Positions 5,899 to 13,620 of a stretch of 21,341 bases of DNA are shown here, piece after piece. The position numbers and the translations under genes are program-made. The stretch is from Thermodesulfovibrionales bacterium (GTDB lineage Bacteria; Nitrospirota; Thermodesulfovibrionia; Thermodesulfovibrionales; Dissulfurispiraceae): positions 1-21,341 of the forward strand of contig JAJOKM010000022.1 in assembly GCA_021129835.1 (NCBI GenBank). The letters run 5' to 3'. The first letter of the stretch is position 1. Each line of letters opens with the position of its first letter. The notes under the pieces are model-generated. The model ran no database searches. It was not told the DNA's origin and saw only the letters and a program-made list of their open reading frames with translations.

Positions 5899-7140
5899 AT
5901 GCATATGGCAAGAGTCATCCCTTTCAGAGGAATCCTTTACAATACAGCCAAGGTGTCAGTGGATAATGTGACAGCGCCCCCTTACGACACAATCACACCA
6001 AAGCAGAGGGATCTCCTCTACCAAAAAAGCCCCTACAATATAATCCGCATAGACCTTGGCAAGGAAATGCCTGACGATACAGATAATGATAATCAGTATA
6101 TTCGTGCCAGGAATTCTTTAGAGCAGTGGCATAAAGAGGGTATTTTCATCAGGGATAATAAATCGTTTTTTTATGCGTATGAAATTGATTACATCGTAAA
6201 CAGCGATAGAAAAGTACTTAAAGGAATACTCGCCTTAGTGAAAATAGAGGATTTAGGCAGTGGTATTTATCCTCATGAAGCTACCTATTCAAAGCCAAAG
6301 ACAGACAGACTAAACCTTATAAGGGCATGTCATGCAAACACAAGCCCGATCTACTCCCTATACAATAGCTCTGAAAAGACTACCTCTAATATCTTAAATA
6401 GTCTTGCTGAAGAACCTCTCTTTAGCGCCAAAGATCTGGGTGGAGCTTCTCATAGACTATACCGGATATCAGATGAGCAAAAAATAGACTCGATAATGCG
6501 AGAATTATCTGATAAATCTATATTTATAGCTGACGGGCATCACAGGTACGAGGTTGCGTTAGAGTTCAAAAAAGAGATGCAGCAAAGAGAGATAAAGGAA
6601 GGTCAATGGAACTATGTAATGATGTTCCTCGCAAATATGGCAGATGAAGGTATAACACTACTTCCAACTCATAGATTAGTGAAAGGTCTGAACAAAAATG
6701 GAATTCTAAAGAAGCTTGAATCTGATTTTAGTATTGTCCATTTCGATATGGATTTTGATATTATAAAGACAATATCAAGGGAAGGCAGCGATACCATCGG
6801 ACTTTATCTGGGCCAGGAGAAAGGGTGGTATGCCTTAAAATACATCGGGGACAACTCAAAGGATATGCATCCTGCCCTGAGGGAACTCGGTGTGGTAGTG
6901 CTTCATAAGCAGATCCTTAAAAGGGATACCGAAATAACAGAGATTGCTTATGAAATAGATGCAGAGGAGGCAGTGAAGAAGGTTCATAAAAGAGACTTTG
7001 ATGCGGCATTTTTTCTTAATCCAACAAAGGTAGAAGATATGGAAAGGGTTGCATTGTCCAATATAAGGATGCTACCAAAATCTACTTACTTTTATCCTAA
7101 GCTTTTAAACGGCATGATTATAAATAAATTCGGCGAGTAA
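5899..7140 (+). CDS. DUF1015-family protein
   Basis: A 413-residue soluble protein of the DUF1015 family, whose biochemical role I do not know. Conserved blocks: VIPFRGILYN at the N-terminus, then VTAPPYDTITPKQRD, a YPHEATYSKPKTDRLNLIRA block (~120-140), FIADGHHRYEVALEFKKE (~208-225, the strongest family signature) and NMADEGITLLPTHRLV (~250-265). The C-terminus, with FFLNPTKVEDM and LPKSTYFYPKLLNGM, is also typical. Length is normal for the family. The start has a weak GGA 5 nt upstream; a second ATG at 5905 (MARVIPF) is a possible alternative. It is followed 74 nt later by gap and pgk on the same strand, so it may be cotranscribed with them. Confidence 0.9.
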   Translation: MHMARVIPFRGILYNTAKVSVDNVTAPPYDTITPKQRDLLYQKSPYNIIRIDLGKEMPDDTDNDNQYIRARNSLEQWHKEGIFIRDNKSFFYAYEIDYIVNSDRKVLKGILALVKIEDLGSGIYPHEATYSKPKTDRLNLIRACHANTSPIYSLYNSSEKTTSNILNSLAEEPLFSAKDLGGASHRLYRISDEQKIDSIMRELSDKSIFIADGHHRYEVALEFKKEMQQREIKEGQWNYVMMFLANMADEGITLLPTHRLVKGLNKNGILKKLESDFSIVHFDMDFDIIKTISREGSDTIGLYLGQEKGWYALKYIGDNSKDMHPALRELGVVVLHKQILKRDTEITEIAYEIDAEEAVKKVHKRDFDAAFFLNPTKVEDMERVALSNIRMLPKSTYFYPKLLNGMIINKFGE

Positions 7141-7185
7141 AGGTACTGAGGGATAGAGGAAATTCCTACACAAAAATCTAAAGAA

Positions 7186-7203
7186 CCTACTGGAGAAAGT
7201 AGG
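7186..7203 (+). promoter_or_regulatory. Small hairpin abutting the gap ribosome-binding site
   Basis: CCTACT (7186-7191) and AGTAGG (7198-7203) form a 6-bp stem with a GGAGAA loop. Its 3' arm runs into the AGGAGGAGGG ribosome-binding site of gap, so folding could reduce access to it. It is a short stem, and no ligand-binding structure is seen around it. Confidence 0.3.
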
Positions 7204-7214
7204 AGGAGGGTTTT

Positions 7215-8219
7215 ATGTCAATAAGGGTAGCTATTAATGGTTTTGGAAGAATTGGCAGGACTTTTTTGATGGCAAGTAAGGGGTATAGTGATTTAGAGAT
7301 CGTTGCCATCAATGATCTCATGGACACAAAGACGCTTGCGCACCTTCTCAAATATGATTCTGTGCATGGTATTTTTAGCGCTGATGTTCAGGCAGGAGAC
7401 GGTAGCCTCATTATCGATGGGAAAGAGACAAAGATCACGGCAGAAATGTCGCCCGAAAAGCTCCCATGGAAAGAGATGGGAGTAGATATTGTAATAGAAT
7501 CTACCGGTAGATTTACAGACAGGCCCAATGCCTTAAAACATATCGAGGCAGGGGCAAAATGGGTAATAATATCGGCGCCTGCAAAAGAACCTGATGTTAC
7601 GATATGCCTCGGAGTTAATGAAGAGGTCATTGACCCATTAAAGCACCAGATAATATCCAATGCCTCCTGCACCACAAATTGCCTTGCCCCTGTTGCAAAG
7701 GTACTACATAAAGAGTTCGGCTTTATAAAGGGACTTATGACGACTACTCATTCTTATACCAATGACCAGAGTATTTTAGATTTTCCCCATAAAGATTTAA
7801 GGAGGGCCAGGGCTGCCGCTGTCTCGATGATCCCAACCACAACAGGAGCGGCCAAGGCACTAGGCCTTGTCCTTCCCGAATTAGAGGGAAGGCTCGATGG
7901 GTTTGCCATCCGGGTGCCAACACCAAATGTCTCTGTCGTTGACCTTGTTGCAGAGCTGAATAAAGATGTATCTATTAAAGAGATAAATGGCGTCTTCAGA
8001 GATGCCTCCGAGGGCCCGATGAAGGGGATACTCCAGTATATGGAAGAACCTCTCGTGTCGATAGATTTCAACGGAAATCCGCACTCTTCCATAGTTGATG
8101 CCTCATTAACTAAGGTGATCGGAAGACGCATGGTGAAGGTAATTGCATGGTACGACAATGAGTGGGGTTATAGTTCACGACTCAGGGATGTCGTTCTTTA
8201 TATAGGTAGATCAAAATAA
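7215..8219 (+). CDS. gap: Glyceraldehyde-3-phosphate dehydrogenase, type I
   Basis: Converts glyceraldehyde 3-phosphate, NAD and phosphate to 1,3-bisphosphoglycerate in the cytoplasm (glycolysis and its reverse). 334 residues, normal length. Rossmann motif INGFGRIGR at 7-15; AINDL with Asp34 and the LDFPHKDLRRARAA segment fit NAD rather than NADP use. Catalytic Cys152 sits in SNASCTTNC and the paired His179 in TTTHSYT. The ending WYDNEWGYSSRL is the family C-terminal signature. GGAGGAGGG lies just before the ATG. pgk follows 43 nt later, so the two consecutive glycolytic enzymes are probably one operon, possibly with DUF1015. Confidence 0.97.
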   Translation: MSIRVAINGFGRIGRTFLMASKGYSDLEIVAINDLMDTKTLAHLLKYDSVHGIFSADVQAGDGSLIIDGKETKITAEMSPEKLPWKEMGVDIVIESTGRFTDRPNALKHIEAGAKWVIISAPAKEPDVTICLGVNEEVIDPLKHQIISNASCTTNCLAPVAKVLHKEFGFIKGLMTTTHSYTNDQSILDFPHKDLRRARAAAVSMIPTTTGAAKALGLVLPELEGRLDGFAIRVPTPNVSVVDLVAELNKDVSIKEINGVFRDASEGPMKGILQYMEEPLVSIDFNGNPHSSIVDASLTKVIGRRMVKVIAWYDNEWGYSSRLRDVVLYIGRSK

Positions 8220-8262
8220 TCGTCATGACAAAGAACCAGTATTTATACCAGGAGGAGTAACC

Positions 8263-9498
8263 ATGGCAAAAAAGAATGACATGCCTTCCATAGGAGACCA
8301 AAATATATTCGGCAAGCTTACTATTGAAGATCTGCAGATAAAAGGGAAAGTGGTTTTTATAAGGGCGGATTTTAATGTGCCCTTAGATGACAATTTGGCC
8401 ATTATTGATGACAGACGGATAAGGTCTGCCCTACCAACCATTAACTATGCTATAGATGAAGGGGCAAAGGTAGTTCTCGCGTCACATCTCGGTAGGCCAA
8501 AAGGCAATGTAAATCTACGGTTAAGTCTTGCCCCTGTTGCTAAGAGGTTACATCGACTCTTGAACAAGGAGGTAATTTTTTCCCCAGAGTGTGTTGGCAC
8601 GCAGGTAGAGACCCTCGTATCAAATATGAAGGAAGGAGAAGTGCTTTTGTTGGAAAACCTTCGATTCCATGCCGAGGAGGAAAAAAACGATGAGTCCTTT
8701 GCAAGGGCACTGGCGAAGCTTGCTGACTTTTATATAAACGATGCATTTGGTACTGCACACAGGGCGCATGCATCTATTGTTGGAATTCCAAAGTTTCTCT
8801 CTGCAGCAGCAGGAGTTCTCCTAAAAAAGGAGATAGAATATTTGAAGGGGACGGTAGAAAACCCTGTACGGCCATTTGTGGTCATATTGGGAGGCGCAAA
8901 GGTATCAGGCAAGATAGGTGTCTTAGAGTATCTTGCAGATAAGGTTGATAAAGTTATAGTCGGTGGAGGAATGGCATATACATTTATCAAGGCAATGGGG
9001 TATGAGGTTGGTGATTCTCTCATGGAATCAGAAATGCTTGACCTTGCCCATCGCATAATGGACAGACTGAAAAAGAGCAATGTAAAATTTTATCTCCCTG
9101 TCGATAATGTTGTTGCCCAAAGTTTAGAGCGAGGGGCAGAAACAAAGATAGTAACAACCAAGGAAATTCCAGTTGGATGGCGTGCATTAGACATAGGCCC
9201 TGCATCGGTAAAACTCTTTTCAGTAGCCATTCAGAATGCAAAGACTATTTTATGGAATGGCCCGATGGGCATGTGCGAGGTAGATGCCTATTGCCGGGGA
9301 ACATTCGCAGTTGCCAATGCCGTTTCTGATGCATACGCCCTTACCATCGTTGGAGGAGGCGACACAGATTATGCCGTCCACAGGGCAGGTGTCAGTGATG
9401 CAATAACCTTTATTTCGACTGGTGGCGGCGCAACTCTCCAATTGCTGGAGGGCAAGGAACTCCCCGGATTATCCGCCTTGACAAATAAAAAGTCTTAA
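8263..9498 (+). CDS. pgk: Phosphoglycerate kinase
   Basis: Transfers phosphate from 1,3-bisphosphoglycerate to ADP, giving ATP and 3-phosphoglycerate. 411 residues, slightly long because of about 20 extra N-terminal residues (MAKKNDMPSIGDQNIFGKL) before the usual TIEDLQIKGKVVFIRADFNV. Substrate-binding signatures: RADFNVPLD, SHLGRPKG, ENLRFHAEE. Nucleotide-binding part: GGAKVSGKIGVLEYL, NGPMGMCE, the VGGGDTDYAV loop and STGGGATLQLLEGKELPG. CAGGAGGAG lies 6 nt before the ATG, supporting the long start. It converges with speE, leaving only 5 nt between stop codons, and no clear terminator is visible in that gap. Confidence 0.97.
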   Translation: MAKKNDMPSIGDQNIFGKLTIEDLQIKGKVVFIRADFNVPLDDNLAIIDDRRIRSALPTINYAIDEGAKVVLASHLGRPKGNVNLRLSLAPVAKRLHRLLNKEVIFSPECVGTQVETLVSNMKEGEVLLLENLRFHAEEEKNDESFARALAKLADFYINDAFGTAHRAHASIVGIPKFLSAAAGVLLKKEIEYLKGTVENPVRPFVVILGGAKVSGKIGVLEYLADKVDKVIVGGGMAYTFIKAMGYEVGDSLMESEMLDLAHRIMDRLKKSNVKFYLPVDNVVAQSLERGAETKIVTTKEIPVGWRALDIGPASVKLFSVAIQNAKTILWNGPMGMCEVDAYCRGTFAVANAVSDAYALTIVGGGDTDYAVHRAGVSDAITFISTGGGATLQLLEGKELPGLSALTNKKS

Positions 9499-9503
9499 AA
9501 AAA

Positions 9504-10406
9504 CTAATAAAAAGAGAGGGGGGATGCGTCTGTGATTATCACACTCCCCTTTGCTATTGAATCCCTTAAATACCTGGGCAGGCAGAACATCCCCTGATGG
9601 GTTTCATCATCATAAAATTTCAGACTACCCTCTAAATTATCAAGTCTTGCCTTAATATTCCCTGGTGATAGATTTAGAGGGTCATTTTCCCTTGAGGCAA
9701 GGACAAATCCCCATGGCGCATAAAAAGAGGGTATATTAGCCGTATAGGGTCGAATGACTGGAAAGACCTGCCTCATGGTATTTACTATAGCAGTAAAGAC
9801 CTCTAAATTATTTACAGCAGTAGATGCTGCTTGGGTAACGACTACTCCGCCATCGTTTAATCGTCTATAAACTATCTCATAAAATTCCTTCGTATACAGC
9901 ATAAAGGCAGGACCACCTTTGGTTGGTTCAGGGAGATCAAGAATAATGACATCGAAATTCTCAGAGCTTTCTATAAACTTCCTCGCATCCTCGAAGAAGA
10001 CCTCTGTCTTTTTATCTCTCATCGCCCCCATATGCCACTCTGGGAGATACTTTTCGCATACCTCTACTACTACTTTATCTAAGTCGACTATCGCTACCTC
10101 TGAGACAGACGGGTGCCTTAACACCTCTCTCGTTGTTGCTCCTTCTCCACCACCTGCGACAAGGATCTTTCGAGGCAATGCAGATAAGACCATTGCGGGA
10201 TGCGCTAATGCCTCATGATAAATAAACTCATCGGCAGCGCAGGATTGTATCTTCCCATCAAGGACAAGACATTTGCCGTAACTGCCTATCTCTATGATTT
10301 CAATGCGCTGATAATCAGAACTACCACTAAATATCACCTTTTCAATAGAGTGGAAAGAGCCTTCGTCCGCAGTTGTTTGTTCAAGAAACCATTTGGAGGT
10401 TACCAT
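9504..10406 (-). CDS. speE: Polyamine aminopropyltransferase (spermidine/thermospermine synthase family)
   Basis: Transfers the aminopropyl group of decarboxylated AdoMet to a di- or polyamine. 300 residues from the chosen start. An N-terminal beta domain holds YQRIEIIEIGSYGKCLVLDG and the DEFIYHE motif. The Rossmann part has VAGGGEGATTREVLRH (donor binding), an acidic VDLDKVV, and FFEDARKF. The acceptor-side motif reads LDLPEPTKGGPAFMLYTKEF, closer to thermospermine synthase (ACL5) and archaeal/thermophile enzymes than to E. coli SpeE, so the product may not be spermidine. The start at 10406 has AAGG 6 nt upstream and overlaps the end of speD by 26 nt, suggesting coupled translation. An ATG 27 nt earlier is possible. 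Confidence 0.9.
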   Translation of the reverse strand: MVTSKWFLEQTTADEGSFHSIEKVIFSGSSDYQRIEIIEIGSYGKCLVLDGKIQSCAADEFIYHEALAHPAMVLSALPRKILVAGGGEGATTREVLRHPSVSEVAIVDLDKVVVEVCEKYLPEWHMGAMRDKKTEVFFEDARKFIESSENFDVIILDLPEPTKGGPAFMLYTKEFYEIVYRRLNDGGVVVTQAASTAVNNLEVFTAIVNTMRQVFPVIRPYTANIPSFYAPWGFVLASRENDPLNLSPGNIKARLDNLEGSLKFYDDETHQGMFCLPRYLRDSIAKGSVIITDASPLSFY

Positions 10407-10788
10407 CGCATACCTTGTGTGGAAGCTTCTCATTTGAACAAGAAAGAATGCCCCTTTTTACTTCTACTACGAAATGGTTCTTGCTTTCAAATCGACTAAT
10501 CAGATGAATGACAGCAATTTCTGGTTTGATTATATCTCCGCAAGTAAAGATATCTACTGCTGCATAAGCATATTCGGGCCAGGTATGTACAGAGAGATGG
10601 GACTCAGCTATAACTACCATACCACTAATCCCGAACGGACTAAATTCGTGAAAAGATACATCGACAATTGTCGCCCTGGCTTTCTTTGCAGCAGAAATCA
10701 TTGCATCCTTTGTCTTTCCGAGGTCTTTCAGAATCTCAGGATTACAGTCCCTCAATTCCACCAAAAGATGGGTCCCTAAAGCATTCAT
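10381..10788 (-). CDS. speD: S-adenosylmethionine decarboxylase proenzyme
   Basis: Pyruvoyl enzyme that makes decarboxylated AdoMet, the aminopropyl donor used by the next gene, speE. 135 residues, the short prokaryotic type (as in Thermotoga and Bacillus). Self-cleavage occurs at Glu62-Ser63 in VVIAESHLSVHTWPEYAY, Ser63 becoming the pyruvoyl group. His68 and Cys83 (DIFTCGD) are the expected processing and catalytic residues. The ATG has AGGGGGTAGAGGA upstream. A consensus promoter lies about 60 nt ahead of the start. The last residues are encoded within the overlap with speE. Confidence 0.96.
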   Translation of the reverse strand: MNALGTHLLVELRDCNPEILKDLGKTKDAMISAAKKARATIVDVSFHEFSPFGISGMVVIAESHLSVHTWPEYAYAAVDIFTCGDIIKPEIAVIHLISRFESKNHFVVEVKRGILSCSNEKLPHKVCDGNLQMVS

Positions 10789-10844
10789 TCCTCTACCCCC
10801 TTCAGCTTAGAATCGAAGAAGCAACTGCTCCTTACAAGTTAATT

Positions 10845-10873
10845 ATCATACAGTAATTGCTTGCTTTTGTCAA
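10845..10873 (-). promoter_or_regulatory. Consensus sigma-70 promoter of speDE
   Basis: On the minus strand: TTGACA (10868-10873), a 17-nt spacer and TATGAT (10845-10850). The -35 is perfect and the -10 matches 5 of 6. Transcription would start near 10838, giving a leader of about 50 nt before speD. It lies between glmS and speD, so speDE is probably transcribed independently of glmS. Confidence 0.75.
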
Positions 10874-10894
10874 TGAGAAAAATTGGAGGTTTTA

Positions 10895-12733
10895 TTATTC
10901 TACTGTTACGCTTTTGGCGAGGTTTCTTGGCTGGTCAATGTCACATCCTCTTAAGTGAGCAATATGGTAGGCAAGCAGCTGAAGTGGTATGGTATTTAGA
11001 ATAGGTGTAAATATTTCAGGCATACGGGGTATATAGATAACATCGTCGGCAATCTCCCTCATCTTTTCATTGCCCCGTGTTGCTATGGCAATTACTATCC
11101 CGTTCCTCGCTTTTACTTCCTCTATATTTGAGAGTATTTTTTCATAGACGATTGAATCACTTGCTATAACCACAACCGGCATCTCTTCGTCAATAAGCGC
11201 TATGGGTCCGTGCTTCATTTCACCCGCAGGATAGCCCGCGGCGTGGATATAGGATATCTCTTTCAATTTCAGTGCTCCCTCTAATGCTATGGGGTAGTTG
11301 ATATTTCTTCCCAGATAAAGGAAGTCGCGTTTTTTAAAATATTTACGCGAGATACTCTCTATATTTTTCTGCTCATAAGTAAGAATTTCTCTTATTTTGA
11401 GAGGCAGGTGAAATAAATTCTCAGATATCTCTTTTGCCCCCGATTTACCGATTGCGCCTCGTATTGCTCCTAAATGAAGCGCAAGAAGATAAATCGTGGT
11501 AATCTGAGAGGTAAATGCCTTTGTAGAGGCAACTCCAATCTCAGGCCCCGCATGCGTATACAGCATGCCGTCAGCTTCTCGGACAGCAGATGACCCCATG
11601 ATATTGCAGATTACAGAAGCGCTCGCACCGGTTGATTTTGCGAGTCTTATCGCGGCAAGGGTGTCGGCGGTTTCACCTGATTGCGAGACCGCAATTATCA
11701 AGGTATCTTTACTTAGTGGGGGGTTTCTGTATCTGAATTCAGAGGCAATATCGACCTCGCATGGTATCATAAGATAATCCTCAAATATAAATTTACCGAC
11801 AAGGCAGGCATGGTAAGCTGTTCCGCAGCCGATCATAAATATTTTTTTGATGCTCCTAAGGTAATCGGTATCGAAATTAAAATCTCTTAAATATACATTT
11901 CCTGTGTCTCTGCTTAAATGGCTGTTCAACGTCTCTTGTATTGATTCCGGTTGTTCAAATACCTCTTTTAGCATGAAATGCCGATAACCCTGTTTTTCAG
12001 CAGTAACAGCGTCCCAGTTAATTAGCGATACACTTTTCTTTACCTCGCGATGGTTTAAATCATACACCTTCACAGAATCAGGTTTTATCTCGGCAATTTC
12101 TCCATCATCAAGATATATTACTTTTTTTGTATAAGGGAGAATAGCACATACATCAGATGTGATAAAATTTCCGTCGTCAGACAGCCCGATTATAAGAGGG
12201 GAATTCTTTCTCGCGGCAATTATTTCATTGGGGCTTTCGGATGAGATGACACCCATAGCGTAAGAACCTTTTAACTCCTTGACTGCCTCAAAAACAGCAT
12301 CAAGTAAATTCGAACTTAATTCTATTTTTTCTTCTATGATATGTGCTATTACCTCTGTGTCGGTGTCGGAATTGAATTTGTGTCCTCGCCCGATAAGTTC
12401 ACTTTTTAGTGTGAAGTAGTTTTCTATTACCCCGTTATGGACAACAACAATTTTTCCTGAACAATCAATATGAGGGTGCGCATTTTCATCTGAAGGCCGT
12501 CCGTGGGTTGCCCATCGGGTATGTGCTATGGCGGTAAAGCCGCTTAAAGGGTCGGTTTTCAGGAGATTTTCGAGTTCCTGAACTTTTCCTTTACAGCGCC
12601 TCCGGTCAATATGCAGCTTATCTGTTGTGGCTATACCGGCGGAATCATAGCCGCGGTATTCAAGCCGTTTTAATCCTTCAATAAGTATCTGGGGAGCTTG
12701 CCTTAAACCTGTATATCCGACTACGCCACACAT
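10895..12733 (-). CDS. glmS: Glutamine--fructose-6-phosphate aminotransferase (isomerizing)
   Basis: Makes glucosamine 6-phosphate from fructose 6-phosphate and glutamine, the entry step to UDP-GlcNAc for peptidoglycan and lipopolysaccharide. 612 residues, normal. The N-terminal class-II glutaminase domain starts with the nucleophile Cys in MCGVVGYTG, then RLEYRGYDSAGIA, HTRWATHGRPSDENAHPH and VHNGVIENY. Two SIS domains follow: the first with SQSGETADTLAAI (~345-357) and GVASTKAFTSQ, the second with PAGEMKHGPIALI. The end DIDQPRNLAKSVTVE is the family's conserved C-terminus. GGGGGT lies 7 nt before the ATG. hisA lies 70 nt upstream on the same strand. There is no room for a glmS ribozyme leader in that gap. 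Confidence 0.97.
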   Translation of the reverse strand: MCGVVGYTGLRQAPQILIEGLKRLEYRGYDSAGIATTDKLHIDRRRCKGKVQELENLLKTDPLSGFTAIAHTRWATHGRPSDENAHPHIDCSGKIVVVHNGVIENYFTLKSELIGRGHKFNSDTDTEVIAHIIEEKIELSSNLLDAVFEAVKELKGSYAMGVISSESPNEIIAARKNSPLIIGLSDDGNFITSDVCAILPYTKKVIYLDDGEIAEIKPDSVKVYDLNHREVKKSVSLINWDAVTAEKQGYRHFMLKEVFEQPESIQETLNSHLSRDTGNVYLRDFNFDTDYLRSIKKIFMIGCGTAYHACLVGKFIFEDYLMIPCEVDIASEFRYRNPPLSKDTLIIAVSQSGETADTLAAIRLAKSTGASASVICNIMGSSAVREADGMLYTHAGPEIGVASTKAFTSQITTIYLLALHLGAIRGAIGKSGAKEISENLFHLPLKIREILTYEQKNIESISRKYFKKRDFLYLGRNINYPIALEGALKLKEISYIHAAGYPAGEMKHGPIALIDEEMPVVVIASDSIVYEKILSNIEEVKARNGIVIAIATRGNEKMREIADDVIYIPRMPEIFTPILNTIPLQLLAYHIAHLRGCDIDQPRNLAKSVTVE

Positions 12734-12768
12734 TCTTTTACCCCCTTGGTATAATATTCAGTGCATCT

Positions 12769-12801
12769 GATTACACAGATTCCAAAAAGATTACAGCGAT
12801 T
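12769..12801. repeat. Short direct repeat between hisA and glmS
   Basis: GATTACACAGATT (12769-12781) and GATTACAGCGATT (12789-12801), 20 bp apart start to start. It fills most of the hisA-glmS gap and resembles a common intergenic repeat type (GATTACACAGATT). No function is evident. Confidence 0.6.
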
Positions 12802-12803
12802 AA

Positions 12804-13526
12804 TTACCTCGCGGCAGTGATTTTTATCGCCTCTTCTAAGTCGAGTGCTCCTGAATATAGAGCCTTTCCTGTAATGGCGCCGTATAAACCATCTATTTGC
12901 AGTAATCGCTTTATATCATTAATCGAGGATATACCCCCCGATGCTATAACAGGAATATCTAAGGCATCCACAATTTCCCATGTGGCTTCGGTGTTTGGTC
13001 CTGTTAACATCCCATCTCTCGAAATATCCGTATAGATTATACCAGAAGCCCCATACTCCTGCATCTTCAGTGCAAGCTCTTTTGCTTTGGCATTGGTAAC
13101 CTCCACCCAACCCTTTATTGCTACAAGGCCGTTTTTCGCATCAATGCCCACAAATATCTGCCCTGGATATTTTTTACTTGCTTCTCTTATAAGATTTGGG
13201 TCGGTGGCGGCAACTGTACCAAGTATGACCCTGTTAATCCCATAGGATATAAGCCTCTCGATTCTATCCAGGTCCCTTATGCCGCCACCAACCTCAATAT
13301 CGATCTTCACGCCATTTCTAATCCTGATAATGCCCTGAAGGTTAGTCTGATTTCCAGCAAAGGCACCGTCAAGGTCTACTACATGTATGAGTTTTGCTCC
13401 GCAGGATTCCCATCTAAGTGCAATGGCAAGCGGGTCATCGGAATATACAGTGGTCTCCTCTATTTTCCCCTGGAGGAGTCTAACACAGAGACCATCCTTT
13501 AAATCTATTGCAGGAATTATAATCAC
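12804..13526 (-). CDS. hisA: Phosphoribosylformimino-5-aminoimidazole carboxamide ribotide isomerase (HisA)
   Basis: Fourth step of histidine synthesis, an Amadori rearrangement of ProFAR to PRFAR. 240 residues, a complete (beta/alpha)8 barrel. Catalytic Asp8 in IIIPAIDLKDG and Asp129 in FVGIDAKNG; phosphate-binding loops EVGGGIRD and ASGGISS; YTDISRDG is typical. The start must be the GTG ending at 13526: the codon just before it in frame is a TAG stop, and the barrel's first strand begins at the next residue. Only a TATACT-like -10 and no proper ribosome-binding site lie upstream, so initiation may be leaderless. No other his genes are in the window; it sits apart from a his operon. Confidence 0.95.
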   Translation of the reverse strand: MIIIPAIDLKDGLCVRLLQGKIEETTVYSDDPLAIALRWESCGAKLIHVVDLDGAFAGNQTNLQGIIRIRNGVKIDIEVGGGIRDLDRIERLISYGINRVILGTVAATDPNLIREASKKYPGQIFVGIDAKNGLVAIKGWVEVTNAKAKELALKMQEYGASGIIYTDISRDGMLTGPNTEATWEIVDALDIPVIASGGISSINDIKRLLQIDGLYGAITGKALYSGALDLEEAIKITAAR

Positions 13527-13532
13527 CTAAGT

Positions 13533-13538
13533 AGTATA
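13533..13538 (-). promoter_or_regulatory. Candidate -10 box for hisA, possibly leaderless
   Basis: Minus-strand TATACT (5 of 6 matches to TATAAT) ends 6 nt before the GTG start, so transcription would begin at or within a few bases of the start codon. A TATTAT overlaps it at 13536-13541. No good -35 is seen (a T-run at about 17 nt upstream). Confidence 0.35.
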
Positions 13539-13565
13539 ATACACTTTCCGCACATAAAAAAAGAC

Positions 13566-13594
13566 TTGACAGACACTGACTAACATATTATTAT
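13566..13594 (+). promoter_or_regulatory. Consensus sigma-70 promoter of dnaJ-hspR-clpB
   Basis: TTGACA (13566-13571), a 17-nt spacer and TATTAT (13589-13594). Expected start near 13601, about 20 nt before the dnaJ ATG, with GAGGT (13606-13610) as ribosome-binding site. I looked here for an HspR operator (CTTGAGT-N7-ACTCAAG) and saw only a half-site-like CTTGAC overlapping the -35. Confidence 0.7.
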
Positions 13595-13620
13595 ATGATT
13601 GTAGTGAGGTACTAAATAAG

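Noticed and set aside
9507..9560. Bidirectional terminator between pgk and speE (AGAGGGG against CTCCCCTT)
   Set aside because: The arms pair poorly, are far apart and lie inside the speE coding end.
12734..12803. glmS ribozyme or other riboswitch upstream of glmS
   Set aside because: The gap to hisA is only 70 nt and filled by a short direct repeat; the ribozyme core is not present.
13527..13620. HspR operator (HAIR, CTTGAGT-N7-ACTCAAG) at the dnaJ promoter
   Set aside because: Only a single CTTGAC half-site resemblance; no inverted partner at the right distance.
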